Source of the DNA: Candidatus Thermochlorobacter aerophilus | GTDB taxonomy: Bacteria > Bacteroidota > Chlorobiia > Chlorobiales > Thermochlorobacteraceae | NCBI GenBank assembly: GCA_002794105.1 | Contig: PHFL01000071.1 | Span: forward strand, 46,643-110,642 | Length of the DNA: 64,000 bases | Direction: 5' to 3' | Shown: piece after piece, positions 56,588-64,000 of the stretch | Layout: each line of letters opens with the position of its first letter | Position numbering within the stretch: the stretch's first letter is position 1 | Notes under the pieces: model-generated | Told to the model about the DNA's origin: nothing | What the model saw: only the letters and a program-made list of their open reading frames with translations | Database searches by the model: none | Made by a program: the position numbers and the translations under genes

Positions 56588-57730
56588 ATGGAGAAGGAAA
56601 AATTTACCATCGGCATTGAAGAAGAATACCAGATTGTCGACCCGCATACTAGAGAGCTTAGAAGCCATATTCAACAAATTTTGGAAGATGGCAAGCGTAT
56701 TTTGAAGGAGCATATCAAGCCTGAAATGCATCAGTCTGTAGTCGAGGTTGGTACAGGTATTTGTGCCAATATTGAAGAAGCTCGTCGCGATCTTGTTGCG
56801 CTGCGCACAGAGCTTGCCAAGCTTGCCATCAGCAAGGGACTGCGTATCGTGGCCGCTTCTACGCATCCTTTCTCTGATTGGAAATACCAAGAAATCACTC
56901 AGCATGAGCGCTATCGTGGATTAGTCAACGATTTCCAAGATGTTGCTCGTGCCAACCTTGTTTTTGGCTTGCATGTCCATGTTGGCATCAAAGACCGTGA
57001 AGCACAAATTCAGGTCATGAACCAAATCCGCTACATGCTCCCACACATCTTAGCGCTGACTACCAGCTCACCGTTTTGGCTGGGTCGTCCGACAGGACTT
57101 TTTTCGTGGCGGACGCAAGTCTTCAAAAGTTTTCCACGCACTGGTATTCCAGACATTTTTGATTCCTACACGGAGTTTGATGATTATGTCAAATTGCTGG
57201 TGCAAACTGGCTGCATTGACAACGGCAAAAAAATTTGGTGGGATGTGCGCCCGCATCCATTTTTTGAGACCATTGAAATTCGTATCTGCGACATTCCCAC
57301 GCGTGTCGATGAATCCATTGCCGTTGCGGCGCTTATTCAAGCAACGGTAAAAACACTCTACGATCTCTACAAGCGCAACATGCAGTTTCGCCACTATAGC
57401 CGTGCGCTGATTGAGGAAAATAAATTCCTTGCCGCACGCTACGGTCTGACCGGTCAGCTCATTGATTTTAGTAAGAAACAGAAAATTCCGACCGTAGATT
57501 TGATTTTGGAGTTTTTGCGCTTTGTCGATAATGCTGTCGAAGAACTTGGCTCACGCAAGGAAATCAATACCATCTACAAGATTTTAGAGCACGGCACCAG
57601 CGCTCGCAAACAGTTGCAAGTCTATGAAACCAGCGGTGGCGATATTAAAGCCGTCGTCGATTTTCTCATCAAAGAAACCTTGCATGGCTTGCCTATTGAG
57701 ATGCCTTCAGTAGCCAGCACGGCACACTAA
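56588..57730 (+). CDS. GCS2-family carboxylate-amine ligase (YbdK-like)
   Basis: ATP-grasp-unrelated glutamate-cysteine ligase type 2 fold, 380 residues from ATG 56588 (MEKEKFTIGIEEEYQIVD). AAAGGAG ends 10 bases upstream and the promoter at 56499-56529 is just ahead; a longer frame to 56519 would include the promoter. Conserved motifs are GIEEEYQ, EVGTGICANIEEAR, GLHVHVGI (metal-binding His), SSPFWLGRPTGLFSWR, WWDVRPHPFFETIEIRICDIPT and the C-terminal GTSARKQLQVYE. The family makes gamma-glutamyl or related amide bonds; whether this one makes gamma-glutamylcysteine is unknown. Its stop overlaps that of the convergent GT9 gene by four bases. Confidence 0.9.
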   Translation: MEKEKFTIGIEEEYQIVDPHTRELRSHIQQILEDGKRILKEHIKPEMHQSVVEVGTGICANIEEARRDLVALRTELAKLAISKGLRIVAASTHPFSDWKYQEITQHERYRGLVNDFQDVARANLVFGLHVHVGIKDREAQIQVMNQIRYMLPHILALTTSSPFWLGRPTGLFSWRTQVFKSFPRTGIPDIFDSYTEFDDYVKLLVQTGCIDNGKKIWWDVRPHPFFETIEIRICDIPTRVDESIAVAALIQATVKTLYDLYKRNMQFRHYSRALIEENKFLAARYGLTGQLIDFSKKQKIPTVDLILEFLRFVDNAVEELGSRKEINTIYKILEHGTSARKQLQVYETSGGDIKAVVDFLIKETLHGLPIEMPSVASTAH

Positions 57731-58860
57731 GTTTTGGGACTTAACAGCACATTTTCCAAGAGGGCTTCACTGGCGGCTATCACTTCTTGTGGCGTAATAG
57801 AGGCAACTGTACCATTATGCGCATGCAGTGCCTGAAACGGTGCAAAAGTCGGATACCACGCGGTTTCACCTTGAGGCAAATGCGTGAGAATCAGCATCGG
57901 CACGCGCCAAATATCCGCCAGATGCACGGCAGCAGAATCAGGCGTTATCAAGATATGCAGTCGCGAAATGATAGCTGCAAAATCTGCAAGTGTTTTGGTC
58001 TCATCGCATAGCGCTGCGCCACTCTGCTTGGCAATTTCTTGAGCTATTTCGCAGTAATTTTTAGCATACAAAATCAGCAACGCCGCATCGGGTCGCTTGG
58101 TGCGCAGATGTTTGACAAGCTCAATGAAATTTTGCGTCCCCCAAAATTTGAACGTTTTTGTGCTTGCAGAAATGTTGATGCCGATAACGGCTTGTTCAGG
58201 TGCTGTGCATACCTTCTTGATAACTTTTTCGGCAAATGCGTGCGCTGTATCTGGAACATGAAAGCAAGGTAGCAGCGGTTCCTCATCAGGGTTGAGCTGG
58301 AAGAGGCGCAAGATTTCAGCAAGTTGGCGCATCATGCGTTTGTCGGTCGGCATCTTGACCTTTTCGTCATAGAGAAAATCATTTGGTCGCTCAAAGCCCA
58401 TAATTACCTTCGCATTACAACAGAGGCAAATAAGTGTCGAGGTGGAAGATGCTGAGTGCACCAAGTCGACCACAATATCGTAGCGCTCTTTTCGTATGGA
58501 GTGTATGGCACTGAGGATATCGAGCTTTTTTTGTTTGATGATGTAGCGTTTGCGGATATGCGGATTTGCTTCTAATGCAACGGCATTGCGTCGGTCGAGC
58601 AATACATCTATGGTCATTGCAGGATAGTGGCGCTTGAGTGCAGCAAAAATCGGTGTTGAAATCAGCGCATCTCCAATCTGATTTTGGCGCAGGAATAGCA
58701 CCTTCGCCGTCCGAAAATCTACTTGATGCAGTGATGCCTTGCGGCGCGGGAGCACCCAGCGCAACAGGCGAATCAAGCCCTGCTGCAATCCGTATTCCGT
58801 CCATTTTATGGCTTCGCTAATGATGTATTTCGGCGTGTATTTGACTGGTGTGCGGCTCAT
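57727..58860 (-). CDS. Glycosyltransferase family 9 (heptosyltransferase-like)
   Basis: ADP-heptose:LPS heptosyltransferase-type enzyme of the cytoplasmic membrane face, 377 residues from ATG 58860 (MSRTPVKYTPKYIISEAI), whose start overlaps the upstream stop as ATGA. An in-frame start at 58950 would lie inside the preceding gene. The N-terminal domain has VLFLRQNQIGDALISTPIFAALK, a GT9 hallmark (normally IGDxLLxTP). The C-terminal donor domain has VIGINISASTKTFKFWG and LITPDSAAVHLADIW. It pairs with the acyltransferase directly upstream and with rfaE2 nearby, so a role in the LPS inner core is likely. Confidence 0.9.
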   Translation of the reverse strand: MSRTPVKYTPKYIISEAIKWTEYGLQQGLIRLLRWVLPRRKASLHQVDFRTAKVLFLRQNQIGDALISTPIFAALKRHYPAMTIDVLLDRRNAVALEANPHIRKRYIIKQKKLDILSAIHSIRKERYDIVVDLVHSASSTSTLICLCCNAKVIMGFERPNDFLYDEKVKMPTDKRMMRQLAEILRLFQLNPDEEPLLPCFHVPDTAHAFAEKVIKKVCTAPEQAVIGINISASTKTFKFWGTQNFIELVKHLRTKRPDAALLILYAKNYCEIAQEIAKQSGAALCDETKTLADFAAIISRLHILITPDSAAVHLADIWRVPMLILTHLPQGETAWYPTFAPFQALHAHNGTVASITPQEVIAASEALLENVLLSPKT

Positions 58861-59804
58861 GTCGGCTGATTGTAGAGTTGTGCATCGCTTTGGGTTGTGG
58901 CAGCCGCAGTGGGCGCAGGATGTTTCCAGCGGTTGTGTAGCCAGAACCACTGTTCGGGATAGCGGTAGATATAGGCTTCAATGGCGCGTGTATATCGTTC
59001 TGCCAGTTTGTGTACATTGTCGTGGCTGTAGGTCAAGTCGTCGGTTGGGATATGTGTGATTTCCAAGCGGTATTTGCCGAAGCCTGTTCGCACGGGCATC
59101 ACCAGTAGCATGGGCAGATTGGTGCGCAGTGCAAAGACGGCGGCGCCTAAGAATATGGCGGCACGCTGTCCTAAAAATTCTGTGAAGTATCCGTCGCTAT
59201 GTCCAGCTTGGTCGCTCAGCAAGGCTAAGAGTTTGCCTTCACGCAATCGGCGCAGACCTAAACGCGCCGCATCTTGCATGGTAATAAGTTCATTGCCACA
59301 CTCTGTTCGCCATTTATTGAGCAATGCATCTAAGTACGAATTGGAGAGTGGTTTATAGACGATAGCTACTGGTGACACGACCCGTGCCCAGCAGACTGCC
59401 ATCAATTCCCAATTGCCGAAGTGCGCTGAAACCACCACGCCACCACGCTGTTTTGAAAAACATAGGTCATTGATAAGACTGGCATCGATTTCAAAACGTG
59501 CCTTGGCATCGTGCTCGGTGCGCACCAGCGGCAGGCGCAGGACCTCCAAGAAATTCATGGCTTGACCAAGATACATGCGTCGGGCAATTTCGGCGCGCTC
59601 ATCCGCACTTTTTTCGGGAAAAGCCGCTTGCAAATTTTGCTCGACTAACTTTCTGCGCAGTTTGAGCCCATCATACAGCCACTTTCCCAGCCGCTCTGCA
59701 AAAGCATACACCTGCTCATCTGACATGCGTTGCACCACAGCTGCCACTATGCAAACCAGCCGATAGAATATCCAGTCTATCACCCGTTTTACCTGTCGCT
59801 TCAT
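58857..59804 (-). CDS. LpxL/HtrB-like lysophospholipid (lipid A) acyltransferase
   Basis: Membrane-bound acyltransferase of the lipid A late-acylation family, 315 residues. An N-terminal amphipathic/hydrophobic helix (WIFYRLVCIVAAVV) is followed by VVSAHFGNWELMAV with the catalytic His-x4-Glu. Conserved LALLSDQAGHSDGYFTEFLGQ, AAVFALRTNLPMLLV and the late RYPEQWFWLHNRWK complete the pattern. The final 20 residues (APTAAATTQSDAQLYNQPT) are a divergent tail. Co-transcribed and overlapping with the GT9 gene downstream. Likely adds a secondary acyl chain to lipid A, or acylates another lipid. Confidence 0.9.
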   Translation of the reverse strand: MKRQVKRVIDWIFYRLVCIVAAVVQRMSDEQVYAFAERLGKWLYDGLKLRRKLVEQNLQAAFPEKSADERAEIARRMYLGQAMNFLEVLRLPLVRTEHDAKARFEIDASLINDLCFSKQRGGVVVSAHFGNWELMAVCWARVVSPVAIVYKPLSNSYLDALLNKWRTECGNELITMQDAARLGLRRLREGKLLALLSDQAGHSDGYFTEFLGQRAAIFLGAAVFALRTNLPMLLVMPVRTGFGKYRLEITHIPTDDLTYSHDNVHKLAERYTRAIEAYIYRYPEQWFWLHNRWKHPAPTAAATTQSDAQLYNQPT

Positions 59805-59976
59805 GTATCAAATGTGAATTTCACAGCAAAGCAAATCGGTTTGTCACGACACTGTGTTGAACTTGAATTTTATCAGAAGAACACCATACATTCGTATTTT
59901 CAAGCCACGTGCGGCACTTGACCAACTGCCTATATTGCGTTTGCAAATTTACACCAAATCTTTTTCGTAAAACTGC

Positions 59977-60471
59977 ATGATGAATTTACATGGCGCCATT
60001 TTGCCACTTGACGCGGCCAAACAACTGGTCTATCGCGCTCAGCAACTTGGCAAGACGGTGGTTTTCACCAATGGCTGCTTCGACATTCTGCATGCTGGGC
60101 ATGTGCAGTACCTTGAGAAAGCCAAAGCACTTGGCGACATGCTTATTGTTGCCATCAACAGCGATGCGTCTGTGCGCCGACTCAAGGGCGCACCGCGTCC
60201 GATAAACTCTGAGCAAGATCGTGCGTATATTCTAAGCCGTCTCAAGCCCGTCGATGCCGTCGTCGTGTTTGATGACGATACCCCCTTACGCGTAATTGAA
60301 ACGCTGCTGCCCGATATTTTGGTAAAAGGCAGTGATTGGGATGTAGAGAACATCGTTGGCAAAGACATTGTTGAAGCCCACGGCGGAGAAGTGCGCACCA
60401 TTGAGTTCTTGGATGGTCGCTCTACAAGTGGCATAATTGAAAAAATTTTGAAGGCATATCGAAACCCTTGA
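59977..60471 (+). CDS. rfaE2: D-glycero-beta-D-manno-heptose 1-phosphate adenylyltransferase
   Basis: Makes ADP-heptose precursor for LPS core synthesis; the stand-alone C-terminal half of HldE. 164 residues. The nucleotidyltransferase signature VVFTNGCFDILHAGHVQYLEKAK (HxGH) begins near residue 29, then LIVAINSDASVRRLKGAPRPIN, a GSDWDVENIVG segment and the closing FLDGRSTSGIIEKI. The kinase half (RfaE1) is not in the window. It is 7 bases upstream of the TamB-like gene and divergent from the acyltransferase. Start ATG 59977; the next codon is also ATG. Confidence 0.94.
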   Translation: MMNLHGAILPLDAAKQLVYRAQQLGKTVVFTNGCFDILHAGHVQYLEKAKALGDMLIVAINSDASVRRLKGAPRPINSEQDRAYILSRLKPVDAVVVFDDDTPLRVIETLLPDILVKGSDWDVENIVGKDIVEAHGGEVRTIEFLDGRSTSGIIEKILKAYRNP

Positions 60472-60478
60472 ATATGTG

Positions 60479-63400
60479 ATGCCTTTGAGTGATAAAATAA
60501 TTTTGCTTTTAGCCTTTGTTGCCGAGTGGTTATATCGTTTGGCTGTTTTTATTTTTCGCAATGCTTTCTACCTGATACTTCTTTTGTGTACTACCGTAGC
60601 TGCACTCTTTGGCTATGCTCAAACCGAACATGGAAAAGCGTTTTTGAAAGAGAAGGCTATTGCCTTTTTTGCTGAGAATTTCAATGGTCGGCTGGCGTTT
60701 CATGAACTTTCTTTTCGTTTCCCTAACCAATTGATGGTAGATAGTATCAAAGTCTATGTTGCACAAGATAGTGTGCCGAGCCTTTCAGCCGACCAACTTG
60801 CTATTGATTTTGCTGCCGATGTGCTCTATGATGGTCTTTTGAACGGTTTTGTAGATCGTGTTCACTTTCGGCGCATTTTCCTACGCAACTTCTTTGTGCG
60901 CCTCAATGAGGATACAACTGGCAATTTTTCCATCCTCAATCTTCTTAAGTCAGAACCTGAAACCTCTGCCGACACTGCCGAAAGCACCCTGCCAAAGCTC
61001 ATTTTTGATGAAATCGCTTTAGATTCTGCCCAAATCATTTGGCTTCGTGCGCGTGCAGCACCTGCTACTCGTGACTCTATTGTCTATGACTACTGGAATA
61101 TCACCAATCTTAACTTGCTCTGCTATTTTGAATACAGCAACGATGTTCTTTCCCTCATTTTGCGCAAACTGCAGTTTGAAGAGCCTCACAAACATCTGGT
61201 TCTGCGTCATGCCTCAGGCTTTTTTATGGTTACTGACGAGCGGGTAGAAGTGTTAGGGTTAAGAGTAGAAACTGCCGCCTCACGCCTTGCTTGCCATGCT
61301 TCACTTAGCGGCATTAACATCTTTGCTCCGATTACACAAGCCGCTATTGAAAAAACTCGTTTCATGATCGATTTAGATGCCTCATGCATTGTGCCTACAG
61401 AGTTTCAAGCAATTGTTCCTGATGTGCCTCTGCCTGCTGGTGAATTTGGCGCCCTAATTGAAGCACGCGGTTGGCTCAACAATTTCACTCTTTCACCAAG
61501 CTATGTGCGCACGCCACAAAGTTTGCTCAATCTCTCTGGTGAAGTGGTTGGCATTTTTTCACTTGAATCGCTTTGGATAAATATACTGGTTCGCGATTCC
61601 TATCTCTCTGTGCCTGAACTGTCAGAGCTTCTGAAGCTAGAAGGTCTGCGACCTTATCGCGGGTTGGGCACCATTGAACTTGAAGGCCGATACCGTGGCA
61701 CAATAGACAATTTCAAAGCTGAACTGGCTGCTGCTTCGAACGCAGGTATTCTGAATGCCAACTTAGAGATGAGTTTTAGACCGGGCTACCCAGTTCGCTA
61801 TATTGGCGACATAAGCTTGCAGCGTCTTAATCTTGCCACAGTGCTGAGTGATTCTTCCATGCAGAGCAACATCAATTTCAGCGGTGAAGTCATCGGCGAA
61901 GGGACAGACTTTCTACGGCTGCGTGATGTCAAGACACGTATCAACGGCAGGTTCGACTCTTCTTCCTTCGGCTCTCGCCATATTTCTTCAGCTACACTCA
62001 ATCTTAACATCGCCCAGCAGAAAGCTGTGGGCGGACTGCACATTCGCTCTGGGGAACAGGAACTGCACTTCAATGGCGAACTGGACCTGCGCCAAAAAGA
62101 ACCTCGCTACAAGGGTCGCGCCGAGCTAGTGCAAGTTGACCTCAGCCAGTGGGTTGATGATGATAGCCTTACCACATACCTGAACATGACCTGCGAATTA
62201 GATGGCGAAAGTTTTGACCTCAGCAAAATCAGTGGCAATTTCAAAATCACATTCGATTCTTCACATGTTGGCAAGCTCTACATTCTTTCAGGTACAGAAG
62301 CCTCGCTGTCGCTTTTCCAGAGCGATAGCCTTTCGCGCATTTCTTTGGAGAGCAACGTAGCCAATTTTGAAGCGGAAGGGCAGTTCAACCTTCCTACACT
62401 GCTGAAGTTACTGTCTCTGCAGAGTGCTGTAGTCAGTGAAGAAGTTCTTAAGAACAACATTTTCCGCAGTCCCGCTCAGCAAAAACGCTATGAGCGCATC
62501 ATGGCTCGCTCCGACAAGATTTTCAGGGATTTGCAGAAAAGCTCACGCCGCAAGCGAGCACCCGACGAAGCAGAAGAAGGGAGCATCACTGATTCTTTGC
62601 TGGCTCTTCCCAGTCTTCAAGTTCGCTATAAACTTCGTTTCAAGAGTCTTTCAGATATTACGCTGGTGCTGCAATCTGGCTACTTCAATGCGATTGGCGA
62701 GCTTTCAGGCTACTTGGAAAGCCAGCCGAACTTTTGCCGCTTTAGTGCAAACTTAACGATTGATTCTCTGCGCTTTTCTAACATTCTTGCCGCACGTCGG
62801 CTAAACGTCTCACTTGACTACATCGATAACCTGAAACCAGATTCGTCTCAAGCTCGCACTTTTCATCACCTCGGCGGCACGCTCATTGCCAATGTATTCC
62901 GCATGAAAGTGAGCAATCAGCGCTTTGTTAAAACCTCCCTAGTCGCTAAGTATTCACCGAGTAACCTTAATCTTAACTTGCGCACAACCAATCAGAACAT
63001 TCGCGGGCTTTTTGACTTGGATACCGATATTCGCGTCATCAATGATAGTTATGTCATCTCTTTACGCGATGCCACTTTTGCTACGCAAAATTATTTCTGG
63101 CAAAATGATAGCAGAGCCCAAATCCTTATCAGCCGCGAACTTACCAAATTTGAAAACTTCAGTTTCAGCAATGCTGAGCAAGAAATTACACTGCGCGGGC
63201 AATTCTCACTTTCAGGTCGTAGTGAGCTTGCATTCACCATCAAGGATTTTTCGCTTGCCGATATTCGTCAGTTCTTGTTTGATTCTCCCAACGTCCAACT
63301 CGGTGGTCTGCTCAATCTCTCTGTGGTTGCCACAGGCAATTTCACTGCACCTGAAGTTAAGCTAAGTGCCACGCTTGATAACTTCTTCTACGAGACGATT

Positions 63401-64000
63401 GACATCGGACACTTTGAACTTGCTGGTAAGTATCTCGATACGGAGAAGTCTTTTACTTTCGAGCTTCATGCCAACACCGATACGGCTCGCTACCAATTGC
63501 TCAAGCTACCGCTCAAGCCTTACACCCACATCACTGGAGAGGGGCGCATTCCGCTTGACCTTTCACCCAATGCTGAAGAACGCCTGCCAAAACGAGAGCG
63601 CCTTTTTGTGCAAATCGTCTGTCCAAACATCAGTCCCGCCTTTTTGGAATTTGCTGCGCCTTTGCGAAATACCTTTGGCGAAATCAGTGCACGTGCAACG
63701 CTTTCTGGATTTTTCCCTCACCCGAAGTTAGATGTCTTACTTCGGGTTAAAAATCTGCATACAACTGCTATTGCCTCTAATGTGGAGTATATTATCAACG
63801 GCAGTGCAGCGCTTACACCCAGTCTTGTAAGTTGGCAAGGTGTGGAAATGCGAGATAGGCAAGGTGGAGTATTGGTCACCAGCGGGTCTGTGCAAATGTC
63901 CGATTTCGATGTTCAGCGATTTGATATTCGATTGAGTTTTTCGAAGCTTTTGCTCTACAATAAGTCTGCAGGCAGAAGTGAAGAGCTTTTGGGGAGATTG
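60479..64000 (+). CDS. TamB/AsmA-like envelope protein, 3' end beyond the window
   Basis: 1174 codons are open to base 64000 with no stop. From ATG 60479 (MPLSDKIILLLAFVAE) there is one membrane anchor (FYLILLLCTTVAALFGYAQTEHG) and then a very long periplasmic stretch. The segment after the anchor (LAFHELSFRFPNQLMVDSIKVYV, LSADQLAIDFAADVLYDGL) resembles the AsmA/TamB N-terminus. The rest consists of repeated beta strands, for example INFSGEVIGEGTDFLRL, VGGLHIRSGEQELHFNGELDL and LSATLDNFFYETIDIGHFEL. Such proteins form a hydrophobic groove between the inner and outer membranes for lipid transport or outer-membrane assembly. The usual C-terminal DUF490 end is outside. The start follows the rfaE2 stop by 7 bases. 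Confidence 0.82.
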   Translation, partial: MPLSDKIILLLAFVAEWLYRLAVFIFRNAFYLILLLCTTVAALFGYAQTEHGKAFLKEKAIAFFAENFNGRLAFHELSFRFPNQLMVDSIKVYVAQDSVPSLSADQLAIDFAADVLYDGLLNGFVDRVHFRRIFLRNFFVRLNEDTTGNFSILNLLKSEPETSADTAESTLPKLIFDEIALDSAQIIWLRARAAPATRDSIVYDYWNITNLNLLCYFEYSNDVLSLILRKLQFEEPHKHLVLRHASGFFMVTDERVEVLGLRVETAASRLACHASLSGINIFAPITQAAIEKTRFMIDLDASCIVPTEFQAIVPDVPLPAGEFGALIEARGWLNNFTLSPSYVRTPQSLLNLSGEVVGIFSLESLWINILVRDSYLSVPELSELLKLEGLRPYRGLGTIELEGRYRGTIDNFKAELAAASNAGILNANLEMSFRPGYPVRYIGDISLQRLNLATVLSDSSMQSNINFSGEVIGEGTDFLRLRDVKTRINGRFDSSSFGSRHISSATLNLNIAQQKAVGGLHIRSGEQELHFNGELDLRQKEPRYKGRAELVQVDLSQWVDDDSLTTYLNMTCELDGESFDLSKISGNFKITFDSSHVGKLYILSGTEASLSLFQSDSLSRISLESNVANFEAEGQFNLPTLLKLLSLQSAVVSEEVLKNNIFRSPAQQKRYERIMARSDKIFRDLQKSSRRKRAPDEAEEGSITDSLLALPSLQVRYKLRFKSLSDITLVLQSGYFNAIGELSGYLESQPNFCRFSANLTIDSLRFSNILAARRLNVSLDYIDNLKPDSSQARTFHHLGGTLIANVFRMKVSNQRFVKTSLVAKYSPSNLNLNLRTTNQNIRGLFDLDTDIRVINDSYVISLRDATFATQNYFWQNDSRAQILISRELTKFENFSFSNAEQEITLRGQFSLSGRSELAFTIKDFSLADIRQFLFDSPNVQLGGLLNLSVVATGNFTAPEVKLSATLDNFFYETIDIGHFELAGKYLDTEKSFTFELHANTDTARYQLLKLPLKPYTHITGEGRIPLDLSPNAEERLPKRERLFVQIVCPNISPAFLEFAAPLRNTFGEISARATLSGFFPHPKLDVLLRVKNLHTTAIASNVEYIINGSAALTPSLVSWQGVEMRDRQGGVLVTSGSVQMSDFDVQRFDIRLSFSKLLLYNKSAGRSEELLGRL

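Noticed and set aside
1-64000. CRISPR arrays, tRNA or rRNA genes, prophage, integrase-type attachment sites
   Set aside because: Reading the intergenic gaps showed no regular spaced repeats, no cloverleaf-like segments and no phage or integrase proteins.

Overview
The window looks like chromosomal DNA of a Gram-negative member of the Bacteroidota/Chlorobiota (FCB) group. By eye its base composition is moderate, roughly mid-40s percent GC. Four things point to this group: a short primary sigma factor of the Bacteroidota type (25466-26365); several promoters of the TTTG-N18/19/20-TAnnTTTG kind that this sigma class reads; large TonB-dependent receptors with a carboxypeptidase-regulatory-like N-terminus; and a secreted protease ending in a type IX secretion (Por) sorting domain. 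A proton-pumping pyrophosphatase together with heptose/LPS genes would fit the Chlorobiota side, such as a Chloroherpeton/Thermochlorobacter-like lineage, but the genus is inference. I saw no tRNA, rRNA, CRISPR array or phage.

Layout. 1-5050: the str operon (rpsL-rpsG-fusA, with fusA cut by the left edge) and rpsA, all on the minus strand and each unit with its own promoter. 5058-6392: a GNAT acetyltransferase and murI. 6389-15684: minus-strand cell-surface and signalling genes (TonB receptor, esterase, TPR-histidine kinase, subtilisin-like protease). 15802-20224: a first type III restriction-modification (RM) pair. 20242-25416: hppA, divergent from alr and an M28 peptidase. 25466-28206: the primary sigma factor and a GAF-GAF protein with a degenerate GGDEF domain. 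28446-29285: an unrecognised membrane protein with an internal duplication. 29435-31931: a frameshifted voltage-gated ion channel and a PiT phosphate transporter. 31979-32361: a MITE-like element. 32446-37669: a TRAP transporter (DctP-Q-M) followed by a VWA membrane protein. 37764-39859: a FtsX-type ABC transporter. 39981-41901: an inositol-phosphatase-family enzyme followed by three small exported cysteine-rich proteins, one of them metallothionein-like. 41998-46911: a lipoprotein, pnp, murA and folB. 47113-50388: an Oar-like TonB receptor. 50544-55428: a second, unrelated type III RM pair. 55702-64000: a FAH-family hydrolase, a GCS2-family ligase, and an envelope group (GT9 glycosyltransferase, LpxL-like acyltransferase, rfaE2, and a TamB/AsmA-like protein cut by the right edge).

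How it fits together. Most of the window is housekeeping (translation, peptidoglycan precursors, RNA turnover, envelope and LPS). Into this are set two restriction systems, a small non-autonomous repeat element, and several accessory proteins. The most unusual items are: the cysteine-rich exported cassette (40946-41901); the duplicated-repeat membrane protein behind a structured leader (28343-29285); the single-base frameshift in an ion channel with a Ca-type filter; the PKD-like domain fused to a DNA methyltransferase that also has a compositionally foreign central block; and the 18-bp terminal inverted repeats bounding the repeat cluster next to the phosphate transporter.
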